Assembly (NCBI GenBank): GCA_037954665.1
Contig: JBBMOL010000096.1
Location: forward strand, 558,001 to 622,000
From: Laguncularia racemosa
Taxonomy: Eukaryota; Streptophyta; Magnoliopsida; Myrtales; Combretaceae
DNA length: 64,000 nt
Direction of reading: 5' to 3'
The position numbers and the translations under genes were made by a program. Below are positions 22,601-36,063 of this stretch, piece after piece (position 1 is the stretch's first letter; each line of letters begins with the position of its first letter). A model generated the notes under the pieces. That model ran no database searches and was not told the DNA's origin. It saw only the letters and a list, made by a program, of their open reading frames with translations.

Positions 22601-23379
22601 TGAACTAAGAAAACATTGCTAGGAATTGATTTAAGACTCTTGTCATTTCCTACATGGTCTGCATAATTTGTGTGAGTTCAAAAGGACCTTTTTTGGTCAA
22701 GTTGTCCTTATGGTTGTAAACAATGGGGCATGGTTAATGTAGTTAGGTGTGTGTAGGATGATATTTTGCGTGCTCTAGAGGAGTGGCTTAGAGGTATCAT
22801 GTGGAGAGTTTACTTAGAGACAATGATGAGATGAAGAACATACAATCTTATTATATCAAAATGAATAAATGATATACAAGGAAACTTAAAGCCTTGACTT
22901 CATTGCTTTTAAGTAAATGAGCATGTTCTTCATTTGAATTATTGCTATTTGATCTTTAAAAGCAAAGCTCCTATCAAATGAGAAGGTATTATTCAATTAA
23001 GGATTATCTTATTTGCTATAGATACATAATTTGTAACCAGACTCTTTTGGGCATTATTACTAACCCAAAGAGATGGTCTAAAAGTAATATTATCTCTTTG
23101 AAAATATAGATAAAAAAGAGAGAGTCTAAAGTAGTAATAGGATCAGTATAATTAACACATATAATCAATTTAGTCGTATCAAAGCAAGGAAAAAAAAAAA
23201 CCTATATCGTTAATATGATATCGGGGGTTGTGTAGATTTATCGTCTTCTATAGTTAAAAATTATTATTTTAATATAAAAAATAAATTATAGAGGTGAAAT
23301 TGATGATTAGAGTCGAATGGTAAGAAAAAAATTAAAAAGAAAATTGAAACCATAGATATAATTTGAAACCCTCTTTTGT
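19669..23379. other. Non-coding stretch, no gene recognised
   Basis: I find no open frame with recognisable content. The stretch at 19990-20330, with GGTATAAATACTTG near 20044 and a TCCTCAAG-rich leader, looks like part of an old LTR (TATA plus U5-like sequence), but no second copy or TSD was found. 21390-21660 repeats the phrase CCAATTGG/ACCAATTAAATGGTA several times. Nothing else is supported. Confidence 0.4.
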
Positions 23380-23995
23380 ATATTTTTCACTTTCTCTTCC
23401 GTAAAACGCAGGGAACAGAGACCGACCTCAAGTTGGTGTGCAAAGTACCGACCTGCTGTCGTCCTTGAAGGCGAGAAGGATTTAGGGTTTTCCCTTATGT
23501 TGCAACTATACATATCTACATAAGTTTCTAAATTATCCTCGCAAATAGCAGTGAGCCCCAATCTTCATTTGGTGCCTGTATGTGTGTCCAGCCTTCATCT
23601 ATACTTTCCATTTCTGATTCGAGGTTTTGTAGTTTAGCTAGGGTTTATTTATTTATTTTGTTTCAACTTTTGCTTGATTGTATGGTTTCATGTCTGAGGT
23701 CAACTGCGTAAAATTTCGATGTGTTATTCACACTAACTAGGGTTTCTAGACTTCGGGTGTCACAATCAGATGCACGTGAAACGTGGATGCTGAAGTCGTG
23801 CCCTTTTGAGATTTTATTGAATTCTGATATTTTAGGAACCGTCTTCAGCTTCAGAATCTGATGCTAAGTATGTTTGGCTAAGCATTTGAAAATGAAGTCT
23901 GAAATCTTATGTATAAGGAGCTTATAATGTAAAATGAGAAGAAGAAGATTGGGAACTTGTCATGCGTCGTTTTCCCTACTCGAAATGCCTTCTTA

Positions 23996-24032
<37 letters not shown>

Positions 24033-24337
24033 CTTTTTTCTCATGCTAACTGTAAGTGCTCTATCAACATACTTTTCTAATCTGTCCCATGTTTACCTGC
24101 ACAATTTCTAGTAGGTCACGGCTTTTTTTACGACAAAGTGTACTATCTTAAGGGCGTGTGTATTTGCATATGGTTTTTACATCGCATAAACAGATGGGAG
24201 TTTCCATTGGCAATTGATGTTTTGTTGGTGTAACATATAAGAATGCGTCTTTTTGCATTTTTAAAAGTTTCTTATCAATTTCCAGGCGTGTTGGAGTATT
24301 GCTTTCGAAGAAAGTTATTATAAGGCACTGTCTGACC
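23380..24337 (+). promoter_or_regulatory. SF3A1 leader region with a 5'UTR intron
   Basis: The pyrimidine-rich TTTTTCACTTTCTCTTCCG before 23405 suits a plant housekeeping-type start region. A plausible donor is GGTGCCT|GTATGTGTG at about 23579. The acceptor is CAATTTCCAG ending at 24285, giving a leader intron near 700 bases. This intron contains a (TA)n run and a T-run at about 23997-24035. The leader exon resumes at 24286 and reaches the ATG at 24338. The transcription start itself cannot be read from sequence. Confidence 0.6.
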
Positions 24338-26858
24338 ATGTTAGGTGCTACCCCTATATTACCTCTTCCAGCCCCTCCTTCTGATGGAGATATTGGCCCT
24401 ATTCCACCATCTCAAGTACTGGAGCAGCAGGATGAAGAACCAGAAAAAAACGAGAACAGCAAGGCTAACTCAGTTTCTACTTCAGTTGCGACCCACACTA
24501 GGACAATTGGAATCATACATCCTCCGCCTGACATCAAAAGTATTGTGGACAAAACTGCCCAGTTCGTTGCCAAGAATGGACCTGAGTTTGAGAGAAGGAT
24601 TATTGCAAACAATGCTAACAATGCAAAGTTCAATTTCTTGAACCCTTCCGATCCATACCATGCCTACTACCAGCACAAATTGTCTGAGTCCCGCACACAA
24701 AATCAGGCTTCTGCACAGCAGACACCTCAGCCAGCAGAAGCTGCTGCCCCTGAGTCAGGCCTCACTGCTCCTCCTGCACCTTCTGCTTCTGAATCAGTTC
24801 AAGCTGAACTCATTTCTCAGTTAAAACCTGCTCGTAAAGTTCTTGAGCCACCTGAGGCAGAACAATACACAGTGCGCCTACCTGAAGGAATTACAGGGGA
24901 GGAGCTTGACATCATAAAGCTTACTGCACAGTTTGTTGCTAGGAATGGAAAATCATTTTTGACAGGATTAACTAGCAGGGAGATCAATAATCCTCAGTTC
25001 CATTTTTTGAAGCCAACACACAGCATGTTTATGTTTTTCACAGCACTCGCGGATGCCTACTCTAAAGTGCTAATGCCTCCGAAAGGTTTGACAGAGAAGC
25101 TACAGAAAAGCGTTGCTGACATGACTACTGTTCTTGAACGCTGCTTACATCGTTTGGAATGGGAAAAGTCACAAGAGCAGGCAAGACTGAGAGCTGAAGA
25201 TGAGGTTGAGCAAGAGAGGATGCAAATGGCTATGATTGATTGGCATGATTTTGTTGTGGTTGAGACAATAGACTTTGCAGATGATGAGGATGATGATCTA
25301 CCCCCTCCAATGACCCTTGAGGAGGTAATTCGTAGAAGCAAGATGACAGTTGCAGAAGAAGAGGAGATGCCTGAACCTGGAAGGGAGGTAGAGATGGAAA
25401 TGGATGAGGAGGAGATGCAGCTTGTTGAAGAAGGCATGAGGGTAGCTAGTCTTGAGGAAAACGACGATGAAAGAAAGAACATGATGAAGGAAAGTGATGA
25501 CATGGAGCCACCCATGAGAATCGTCAGGAACTGGAAAAGACCTGAGGAAAGGATACCTGTAGAGAGAGACCCAACTAAGTTTGTTGTTTCACCCATTACA
25601 GGTGAGCTGATTCCCATCAGTGAGATGTCTGAACATATGAGAATTTCTCTAATTGATCCGAAGTACAAGGAACAGAAAGAGAGAATGTTTGCTAAGATTC
25701 GGGAGACAACTCTTGCTCAGGATGATGAGATATCGAGAAATATTGTTGGACTTGCGAGAACACGTCCCGATATTTTTGGTACAACTGAAGAGGAAGTTTC
25801 TAATGCAGTTAAGGCTGAGATTGAAAAGAAAAAAGATGAGCAACCCAAGCAGGTCATATGGGATGGTCATAGTGGAAGTATTGGACGCACTGCAAACCAA
25901 GCCATGTCTCAAAACACCAGCATGGAGGATCAGAATGATGCTGGTAATAGTGCTCTGCCTGGCCCTGCTCCTCCACCTCCTCGCCCTGTTATTCCATCAG
26001 TTCGCCCTCTACCCCCACCTCCAGGTCTTGCACTTAACCTCCCGCGTGGTGTACCACCAAGCTCAATGCAGTACACCATACCAACGGGTGGATCTATGTC
26101 AGTCCCTCCACCTAGACCCCCAGGCATGCCAATGATGTCTTCAATTCATCCACCCCCTCCTCCCATGCCTGGACAGCCACCTATGATGGTCAGCCGGCCA
26201 CCACCAATGCCATCATCTGTCTCTGTGAATCCATCTGCAGTTCCTGCTCCACCTCCTCCTGGATCACAGTTTACACCTGTTCCAGTACCCCGGCCATTTG
26301 TTCCCTACCCTGTGCCCCCATCTGGCATGCCTGTGATGCAGCCACCACCTCCTCCAACTCAAGGAATGCCGCCTCCCCCTCCTGAGGAGGCACCTCCACC
26401 TCTTCCAGAAGAACCTGAACCAAAGAGGCAGAAGCTTGATGATTCTGCTTTAGTTCCAGAAGATCAGTATCTCGCTCAGCATCCGGTAAGGCCATTTTGA
26501 TCTTTTTCATTCCATGAGCACGTTATAGTCTCTACATCTCTTGTTGGTTTTAATTGCTGACTGAAAAGAAACTCTGGATCTTTTGCAGGGCCCTGCTCGT
26601 ATTAATGTTTCTGTACCCAACACTGATGAAGGAAATCTCAAGGGGCAAGTTTTGGAGATCTCAGTTGGCTCGTTAGCTGAAACTGTTGGCAGTCTGAAGG
26701 AAAAGATTGCAGGGGAGATACAGCTACCAGCCAACAAACAGAAGTTGAGTGGAAAACCTGGTTTTCTCAAGGACAATATGTCACTTGCTCATTACAACAT
26801 TGGAGATGGTGAAACTCTTTCTCTATCTCTCAGAGAGCGTGGAGGCAGAAAGAGATGA
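24338..26858 (+). CDS. SF3A1: Splicing factor 3A subunit 1 (SF3A1/PRP21-like)
   Basis: Two coding exons (24338-26485 and 26589-26858) give about 805 residues. SF3A1 belongs to the SF3a complex of the U2 snRNP, which acts at the branch point during pre-mRNA splicing in the nucleus. Two SURP domains lie near residues 69-111 (IVDKTAQFVAKNGPEF) and 182-236 (IIKLTAQFVARNGKSF). A central charged PRP21-type region follows to about 560. A proline-rich tract spans about 570-690. Exon 2 encodes a ubiquitin-like domain (717-805) ending in RERGGRKR, the basic tail typical of the family. The start is MLGATP; the upstream in-frame ATG at 24299 gives an unconserved extension inside the leader. Donor CCG|GTAAGG and acceptor TTTTGCAG|GGC fit plant introns and keep the frame. 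There is no lesion, so the gene looks functional. Confidence 0.96.
26486..26588 (+). other. SF3A1 coding intron
   Basis: 103 bp, GTAAGG...TTTTGCAG, between complete codons (phase 0). If retained, translation adds only V-R-P-F and stops at 26498-26500, producing a protein without the ubiquitin-like domain. Confidence 0.92.
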
Positions 26859-27200
26859 AAGCTTTTCTGGTGCTGCATTGCCATAAAAGGTTGTCAGTTG
26901 GAACTTTGTCAGGCTTTACGTCCCATAAAATATTGTGGGACTTCATTGCAATGTAGTGCTGTATAATATTCCTGGAAATTGTACTGATTTTATACCTATT
27001 GCTTCGGGAATTATTGCTTATATTTCTGTTTTGGACACTAGATTTTCTGTGTTCGTCTTTAAATTGGAGAATGCGGTGTTTGCAGCAGATCTGGCGTACT
27101 GACCTCAAGAAGTAACAAATTTCATTTTCTTTGGCCATAGGTGTCGTCAGTTCTTCTAGTTTTGTGCAATTTTGAATTTGCAGCTCCATGAAAGTTTCAA
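26859..27200 (+). other. Probable SF3A1 3'UTR
   Basis: AT-rich sequence without coding content follows the stop. The exact polyadenylation site cannot be set; ATAAAATATTGTGGG near 26925 and further T-rich stretches are compatible with plant poly(A) signals. Confidence 0.5.
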
Positions 27201-30200
27201 CTTAGTGGAGTGGTTTCTTTATGCTTTTCAATTGTTTTGGATCCTTCTAGTCCTCTTTTTTTTTTTTTTTTTGTGTGGATCTTCATTACATTTTTGCTCC
27301 TTAGTTGTTATTTATGGGGATTAAAGATCTATTTTAGATCTAGGTTTTTGCATTGCAGGATATTTGTTACATGATAAGAGGTGGATGTATGAGCTTTGAA
27401 CTCCATGTGCTGCACTCTTATAGGTAACTTCTACCCGATTGGCTCTTTTCCCTTGAATTTCCATTATCTGGCATACTTACTGTTTTAAGCAGGTGGTTTT
27501 TTTTTCTGATTATGATCTATTTGTTTAGCCACAGCCTTGCTAGAAAAGTGTCTATTTCGGGTAGAATAAGGTGCATTTTTCATTGATGTCAAGGGCAGGT
27601 AGGAAGGATCCTGGACATTGAAGAATTGCTGGTTTTAGGTATTTCATGCAGCATGTATCAGAGATTTGACGCTGCATGCCTGTGCCGCATCTGTGAATGT
27701 ATGCCCTTGTTTGGTTGACTACTTTTGTCTGCCCTTTAATGTTCAGCCAGAATATAGGTCATTTATTCAGGAACGACCTGCATCTTTTCTGTTTATATAG
27801 TTTATTTGCTGCGGCTCTCACCTTTTCCTGTCCTACATGTTGTGACCTTAGCCGTGCCTTTAGATGAATTTGGTTGCTTATATGTTTTACTTGAATGCTA
27901 ATGCATTGATACTTGGAATGGACAATTGGGAATTTAACTTCTATTCTCTCACCCCTTATCTCTCCCTCTCTAGAATGAAACAGAGCTGGTCTCCATCACT
28001 GCTTTGCATATGACATGTACAGGAAGGCTTTGCAACTTGTGGGTTTCTAGATTGATGCTGTGCTCTTTGTCCTACAAATTTTAAATCGGCATGCTTCTCA
28101 GTGCATTCACCTGCATATTTTCTTTGATTCCTGTTGTCACTTCTTTTGACATCTCAATCTTTCTCTATTTGAACTGGAGAACCCTTCAAAGTAATAATCT
28201 TTGTTACATCCTGGATTATGAGGCAGTTCTTCCATTATTATCACATTTAATTTAATAACCATCAGCTGACATAAAATTTGTTATTGTGGCATGGCCTTGA
28301 AAGAGTTTAATTTTCCTTTTTGGGCATGAGATTGGTTCTAAGGAAGAGCACATCACTCAAGGATTACTGCAGACTGCACCATTGTGCCTCATCCAAACTG
28401 ATGCTCACTAACCTGGTGACATATGATTGCTGGCCTTTTCATGATAATTGTTGGTTTGAACGTGTATATCATGGAATAACTTTGGGCATTTGTCCTATTA
28501 TTCAGCATGTGATGTCCTTCATTTGAAAACAACCCCTTTAGTAAGTTTACATTGCAGAGCTTTGCCAAGTGCTTCATAGCCAAAGCCCCAAAAAGAGCAC
28601 CAGTAGGTTTTTTTGGGTAAGGATCTTTCTGACTTGTTTGTTGAAATGATTAGTTTGTGTGGTTCCCCATAAATCTATTACTGGGAAGCTCTTTTGGACT
28701 TGCATCATCTCTCATTGAGCTGTTTCGTTTTACTTTCCTCTTAAGCTATCACCAATGTTGCGAGAAGGAAGAGGGATTGTCTTCCTGCAATACTAGCTAT
28801 CCTCGTATGAGTATATCCCATTGATGTATGGCAGCAACTTGGGACACCTAATATAGGCGTTAGTCTACTATTTTATGGTCACACAATATAGGGTGACTGG
28901 AATTACGTGAGTGGTTCATAAGGCTGATTACTTCCCTGGTATCCTTATAAGAACATTTTACCTGTGTGAAAAGAAGCCGCTTGGCTGGTCAGAGCTATAC
29001 CCTTAGTGAACAAATTAGTTGATGCTGTGACCAAACCCCTTTGATGTTATCTGCTATTACCCAATGTTTGATATTCATATTTCGATTATGGAAGATGAAA
29101 AGCATGTTTCCTGGTCCTGGAGAGATGCATGCCTTCGATGGATCTTGGGCTAATCCTGGACCGAGAATGAATGATTTGGCTTTGACAAGTAGATGGGATC
29201 GCTTCCTCATAGCGGTGGGTAATTTGTTAAAGAAAGTGACGCTGCCTAAGCTTAACTAACATGAGTTATAAAAGAATCCCTCTTAAGGGGTTGTGAGAAC
29301 TGAGAAGTATGACACCTTGTTTATGATTCGATGAGCGCTCTTCGTTGTTGTTTGGCAAGAGACTCTATATGGAGGATTATGACATTCCAATGGATTGGGG
29401 GCCTGTCTTGTGAAATTCGTAATGCCTTCTGATTTGCCTTTTTTATTTCCTTGGCGTCAATTTTCAATTTAATCCAGTTTTTCAAGCAGTCGAATCTAAA
29501 TATTATCGCAATTCCTATGATGAAATTGATTAAAGAGAGGCTGTCTCCTCTTTTTTCTTTTCTTTTTTTTTTTAATTATTATTATTATGGGGGGGTGGAG
29601 ATGGTTCGCCAAATGTAAAATCTTGATTCGATGTATGAACAAAATTAAGTTATATAAGATGGGAGCCTTGGGAACGAAAAGTGTTGAAGGGGATTTGCTA
29701 CAGTAATCGAGAATTCCCCTAAATATACATACAATGTTGAAAATTAGGGGTGGGATCACGGATATATTCATTTATTTATTTATTAATTTTAAAATAATTG
29801 ATATAGCACGGGTAGTATACTTCCACGTAGATAGTCCCAGTCCCAACTGCCGAGTAATATGCACCTTTCAACATTAGAGGTGGTTGGTTCCATTGCTAAT
29901 ATTTAGTTGTCTCTGAGTCCTACATGTAAGTTCTGACTCATGGTCATGTCATGGGTCACATGGCTCCAATAGGAACGATCGATTATTGCTACCAGCTTAT
30001 AATGCTTTTCTAGATACACGGGTTTACATGAGCTGGTGCCTGCAATGGTTACATCCGTAATATGAATGAAAGGTATCAGGCAAAAGTTTTAAATATTTTA
30101 ATATGATTCGGTTTCCCTCATCCACGATGGTATCTGATGGGATGGGATCGTAGATCAATCGTAGGTCAACTGGGGTATAGAGTGAGGACACAGAAAACTA

Positions 30201-32804
30201 ACCTTAATGTATCATCCAAGAAGTATCATTTATTTTTAAGTGCTGTATTTCCTCTGAAGGCTGAGCGAAAGTCATACCTTCGGAGCATGCAGTAATAGAG
30301 ATATAAGGAAGAAAGTGGATGTGGATTTCTATGCGCCTAGAATTGACAGTAGGGTGATGGCTAAGTTTTGAAAAGCACCATTGGTACTGGGGCGCCATCT
30401 TTTCTTTTCTTTTTGTTTTTTTCCTGGGGATGGCCATTTTCAATTTGGTATGGTTGTTATCAAAACATAACCATTTTTAAAGAAAATCGACTGAATCGCA
30501 ACTTGTTTTAATTAAAGAAAATTCCCATAAATTAGTGTGTTTTTGGTTTGAATTCAATTAAGATTACATGAAGAAAAACCACATTTCATTCATTGAGAAA
30601 CCGACTTCCATAAAAAATATATATACAATTGCACAAAACATGTGCTAACAATAGCGAACATATGCTAACAAAGCATCAACACCACGATGCAACTCATACG
30701 CTAGCACCAAACAAAAATTTTTCATATCGGTTTGTGGGGTTGATTCCTGTTCTGCACGACGTGTGATCTTCCATTTCTAATGACCTAGATAAGTCTCAAT
30801 TTGATAAAATGTTTGATGCAATTAAAGAGAGGTTTGAGATGAGAAATAGATGCTCCCCATAGTAACATGTACTTGTGATAGGTGAAGTAGCTTGGAGCAT
30901 AGATTTTACTCTTATTAAATAGGATTTGAATGTTCTTTATTGGATGTGGTGTTTAATCCTTCACAATAGAGTTTCAATAACACAATAATGTTTATTTGAA
31001 TCTTCTAAATTTCTAATTAACAAAGAAAATAGCTATTTGTAGATATTGAGCTTGCCCTCATTTGTTTGAATTTAGATATTGTAGGACAAGATGAGCTTCC
31101 AAGATATATGTGAGATTGCTTTTGTTGATTAATGGTTGAGATGCAACAAACTCCATATATGTAATTCTTCATGGGCCCATGATAGTACAAACCCATGGAT
31201 AAGTTAACGAAGGCACATGATAACTAAGAAAGGTAAAAAAACGACTGGATTGGTTCAGCGATTTCTATTCTAAATCCATTAAACTAAATATCCCTAAGAT
31301 ATCCTTAGTAAATGGGGATGACTCCTTGGTCCTACCACTAGTAAAAAAAGTTAGTCCTTAAAATAAAAATGGGCTAAGTCTATTAACAAATAAGCCTTTT
31401 ACATATTGTAAGACACTTATATGTATTGTATGCATTGTGCAATTATTTGTATGTGACTTTTTTTTTAATCATCAAAAGATAAAATGAACCTTTAAGAAAT
31501 GATAATAACTTGAAAAAAAAATGATAATAAAAGTTTATGTGGTTTCTTTTAGAGGAAAAACTTTCTTTACTTTTTTTAATTTATGTTATAATTTTAAGAA
31601 AAATACAAATTTAGTCCTCAACATTTACATAATTTTTTATTTGAGTTTTTATTTTTTTCTTCTATTTGAATTCTCAAGATTCTTAAACTTTTACAAAAAC
31701 ATAAGATTTTTGTTAATTTCATTAAATTTTCTATCCATTGTTAACACATGTTAGCTATTTATTGATCTACAATAATTAATTTATGAAGACAATATCATTA
31801 AATATGCTTAATTACATAATATAATACAAATAATATTAAATATATTCAATTAAATAATATAATAAAGTAAGAGATAATGTTGCATTCGATACTTGACATT
31901 TAACCAATTTTCCAATTAAGTATCTAAATTTCAAAATTGTCAATTTCGGTAAAAAAAAAATTCATTAGTACTAATTTTTGGTTGATTAGTGTGCAAGTAC
32001 AAATGATATTTAAACACATGATATGATGTAGGTATTTTTTGAAAAATTGTAATTCATTTTTTTATATATTAAAATTTTATTGGCACATGTATACTATTTA
32101 TCCATTTACACGTCATATTAGTATTATTGAAGCTTTTTTCCAATTTCATGACCCAGTTGAAATTTTTGAGGTCAACAACACTACCTGGCCTACTTCCGTC
32201 CATTACCATCTTTCTAGTAGACTTTTTCTACCAATAATGGATCATTATGTGTACCAAACCTTTCATTTAATTATCATGTGCCATCTAAGATATCCATGTG
32301 GCACACCGATAGCATAAATGGCAACCTCAAACTTTGCATTTTCATATTCTTTAAGCTCCTCCCATTTCATCTTCTTTAAACTCTAAAAACATTACACTTA
32401 AGAAAAATAGGGGAAAATACATAAATTAACTTGAAAAAGTTGAGCAAAGGCCTCATCTTTTTCAAAAGTTAATACATATGCCCTTAAAAAATCAACATGA
32501 CAATTAATTATATTAATTTAATTAACCAATATTAAGAAAATACTAAAAATGTGGAAATTAAAAAGAAAAATCGTAGAAAATTAAAGAAAAAAAATCCATT
32601 AATGTAACTTGGGTGGCTATTTTCTAGCAACCCAAGGTGGTTTGCAGGCTATCCCCTTACTTTAGTGTAGCTGAAAAATTGCTATAAAGGTGAGTGTAGC
32701 CCATCTATAGTGATGGGCAACCACGAATGCCTAATTTTTTAATTTAATTTAATTTTTTAAAAGAAAATTTGATAGAAGCTTGATGGGTGAGATAAAAATT
32801 AATG
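27201..32804. other. Long non-coding stretch, no gene recognised
   Basis: I searched both strands. The only open frames are short (about 60-90 codons, for example near 28320, 29041, 30204 and 31521) and show no family features. Low-complexity patches are a T-run at about 27256-27273, TTTTCTTTTC plus ATT repeats at 29550-29590, and ATTTATTT repeats at 29768-29790. Parts of 30800-32600 are very AT-rich. No repeat pair or TSD was spotted. Confidence 0.4.
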
Positions 32805-32805
32805 G

Positions 32806-32829
32806 ATATATATATATATATATATATAC
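32806..32829. repeat. (TA)n microsatellite
   Basis: An uninterrupted TA run of about 12 units after AATGGA. Confidence 0.95.
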
Positions 32830-32929
32830 TATTTCTAGTTATTTCAAAAGTCAGGTTGTGCAACCTAATTTTGACCCACGGGTTTTTGATGTATTTTTAT
32901 TTATTTCTTTTTAGGTTGGTGATGACTAT

Positions 32930-33600
32930 CCACCACAATAAGTGAAATAAAATGCTTTAAGTAATTAGGTTTTGGGCACATTGCATTTGAGTGTCCTAAT
33001 AGAAGAATCATGGTTGCTAAGGTAGAAATTCCAAGATTTTAGATTGATAGCGAAGAGGATGATGAAGAGTGGTGATGAGGTAAAAGCAATTGATTGGCTT
33101 GTAATGAGCTTAGTATTGAGAAAATTTTTGCATGTTGAAGCAAGTTTAAGTCATAATTAGCAAGATAATCTCTTTCACCTATGATGTGTGGTGAATGGGA
33201 AAATTTGCTCCATGATTATAGATGGCAATAGTTGTGCTAATGTGGCTTCTAGTGAATGGGTGAAAAAGATGGCTTTGTTGACTACTCCACATGCATTACT
33301 ATGTAGTTTGGAATGGTTTAATGAGAAGGCTCAAGTTCAAGTTAACAAGTATGTATGAATTCCATTTGCCATTGGAAAATATACAAATAGTGTTGTTTGT
33401 GGTGTAGTTTCTATGGAAGCTATATATATACTATTGGGTAGGCTATGGTAATATAACGGGAATACTACCTAAAATAGGAGGTCTAATTCTTATTTATTTC
33501 AAAAGGATAGCCAACGGATTATTTTATTACCAATGTTGAGAGAAGAAATTAAGTAGGACCATAAGATCCTCTCTAAGAAGCAAAAAGAAAAAGCAAAACA
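32930..33600 (+). pseudogene. Ty3/gypsy gag zinc-knuckle and protease relic
   Basis: Near 32960-33000 the plus strand reads like a CCHC knuckle (GFGHIAFECPNRR) with its first part damaged. From about 33190 it reads like a gypsy aspartic protease, but IIDGNSCANVAS has a damaged start and FAIGKYTNSVVCGVV, LLGRLW and the tail are interrupted by stops. The order and motifs match the protease of gypsy-3 at 53037-53765, so both probably belong to one broad family. No LTRs or RT were found next to it. Confidence 0.7.
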
Positions 33601-35342
33601 TGTTCATGTAGTGAGTTTGAGATGGGCATAGGAACAGATCTTGTACAAGTGTGAAGCATAACAAGAAAAAGCAAGATTTGAGGGTAAATCTTCATGACCC
33701 TTAAGGTAATGATAGGGATCGAGGTCTTAAGAGATGCCCTTCAATTGCCAATAAGGATAGACAGATTGGGTTTGAGTAAAAAAGTTAGAGAAATAAATGT
33801 TTTGGAGATCACAAGGGGGTTCACGGCCTAATGCATGCCTCATGTAGCTAAGCATGATCATTAACACAGTCATTTCAAAGATGTTCATGCTTGCGATGTT
33901 GATTTAAAGAGGAGACCAACAAATCCAAGAGGATTACGACCAAATTCATGCACATAAAGTAGACCATAGAGAGGATTACGACCAAGTTTATACTTATGAA
34001 TCGGACCATGAACATGTTAGAGCATTCATGCACTTTGTTTACTATTATTTTATTTACTATTTTGCCATTAAATTAGGGTTTAGTATTTATAGAGTTATTT
34101 AATTATTTTGGAAACAATTGTTGTTTTTTATTTATTAAGAAATCTTGTGAGAGTTAACAAATTGTCTCTCTGTTAAACTAGTTTTATTAATATATTTATT
34201 GGCGATAGATTGTTGTGACTTCTGTTTTAGATTATTATATACTATATATAATATCGGTATATTATTAATTGTGAATTATTGGATTGTGTGTAATATGAAT
34301 GCTTGTTTGTCAAAGATTTTATAGATTAAACACGGATTCTTTGACGTAATTATCTGTGCGTAAAGAGACATCTGAGAACTCATCGGGGGCGAAACCACTA
34401 CCTAGGCAGAGGCACACTCTCGAACCTTGTAAACATTCCTCACTATAATAATATTTTGGCACCAGAGAATGAGCCTTATAGTGTAGGAAGATGTTATTTT
34501 TGTTCCATCTAGTTTCTAATCCTTGCTAAATAGTATCAAAGAAATTAGAAAGATTGACCAGAGATCAAATACTTGTCTTCCTGCCAAACAAAAAGAAAAC
34601 CTTTTTGAGTCCCTCAATCACAACATATCGTACATAATATTCCCAAACATAGCAGTAGCATTGTGGAGTGTGCCTGTGTCAGCCGTCTTAATCTTGTGAT
34701 AAATTAGTTATTCGATGTTCAGAAAGTATTCGACCTCATCCGACAAATATTCATTAATTATGTAGTCATTCGGTTCCACAGCTCTTACATCCACCTACAT
34801 TGTCTTTCCGTTCGCCCAAAATGTTTTTCCAAGCAATGCTCATGACCCTTTCCTCATCAGGAGACCGTGTCTCTAACAACAGCCAATGATGATGCATGCA
34901 GTGCAGCAAACACGGATTCTAGAATTTTTAGCAAAATTATTATTATTTTTGAACTTGCTAAAGCATTTTTATTGTTTAAAATGGACTTCAGGATATTTTG
35001 AATATCCCTGTGATCGGCTTATTCATTTCATGCACTTGAACTACATGCTCGTGGTGAAAAGTATTTTCCCATGGCTCACGCACTCCTCACAGCTAACTTT
35101 TAGAGCTAGATGATGCAAAAATCCAAGAAATGGAGTGATGCTTCTCAGTCTCCTCCAACGTAGCTCCACTTCTCCAGCATTCTTAAAACTTGCATGCAGC
35201 ATTATTTATAACCTGGTAAATTTGCCCCATTCTTTTCGCCATTTGACAACCTTGGCTATACTTCTAGCAAGTCCCCTAGAGCAAATTGGCTATGGGTGTT
35301 GATCGAAAAAACTTTAGTTGACTAGAAAGACTTCGGAGGAAG
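33601..35342. other. Non-coding stretch with possible LTR end
   Basis: 34020-34440 has LTR-like features: TTAGGGTTTAGTATTTATAG, T-rich runs, and near the end ATTTTGGCACCAGAGAATGAG (34452-34472), which resembles an LTR end plus a mutated primer site (TGGCACCAGAG). No paired LTR was found. 34560-35340 holds no recognised gene. Confidence 0.35.
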
Positions 35343-35347
35343 CAAAG

Positions 35348-36049
35348 TGTTAGGAAAAAGAAAAGATCTGAACTTTTCCTCTTGTCTGTGTGATTCACAA
35401 TTGAAACAAACAACAATCAATAATAAGATGCGGAAATAAAAACAATCAACACCAGGGATTTACATAGAAAACCCCAATTTGGGAAAAAACCACGGGACCG
35501 CCGCATACAAATTCTTCCACTATCTAAGTAATGAGTTATACACTTCTTCACTAGTCTCACTAGTGGATTACTCAGTCTTACCACAAACCGATGGATTAAA
35601 TACAATTGATTTCCCTCTTTAGAACTCTCTCTAGGTTTAGGAATCACCTCTTTGTGTTTATGCCTCTTGTGTTTTCGTTTTTCCAACCCCTTACTCACAA
35701 AGGAATACCACTATATATATATATATATATAGTTCTACCTGCCAAAAAATAGACAGCCGACTTAGGACTTACGCCGGCACAAAAGCCGACGGCCTTGAAC
35801 TCCAACGCTAGCGGCCTTTAGTCGGCGTTCAAAAAACAACAACAACAATTTGTTGTTGAAGGCCGGCAGCTTATATATTATAGACCGGTGGCGATCCAAT
35901 CTAGGCCGGCGGCCTTGAGTCGACCTAGGCCCAATTTCGCTTGATTTCGACGATTTCCTTCAAGCTTAACAACCTTGCATCCAAGTATATCTCATGTACT
36001 TAGGATATCCTTGGTATAGACCCATATGTGTTGGATTTATACCCCAACA
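35348..36049 (-). repeat. 3' LTR of the copia element
   Basis: 702 bp, nearly identical to the right LTR, with a (TA)n run at about 35712-35732. The adjoining polypurine tract on the minus strand (TTAGAGGGGGAGTT, plus 36050-36063) confirms the boundary. The frame that opens in both LTRs (encoding MSKGLEKRKHKRHKHKE) is an LTR by-product, not a gene. Confidence 0.95.
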
Positions 36050-36063
36050 AACTCCCCCTCTAA

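Noticed and set aside
24299..24337. Upstream in-frame start of SF3A1
   Set aside because: The 13 extra residues (MLSKKVII...) fall in the leader exon after the 5'UTR intron and look unlike the family's start; MLGATP at 24338 is preferred.
34452..34472. LTR end plus primer site
   Set aside because: The motif TTGGCACCAGAG is suggestive, but no paired LTR or coding sequence follows it.
35417..35698. Basic open frame on the minus strand, duplicated at 40024-40305
   Set aside because: Both copies lie inside the copia LTRs at equivalent positions; the duplication is the LTR pair, with no protein family features.
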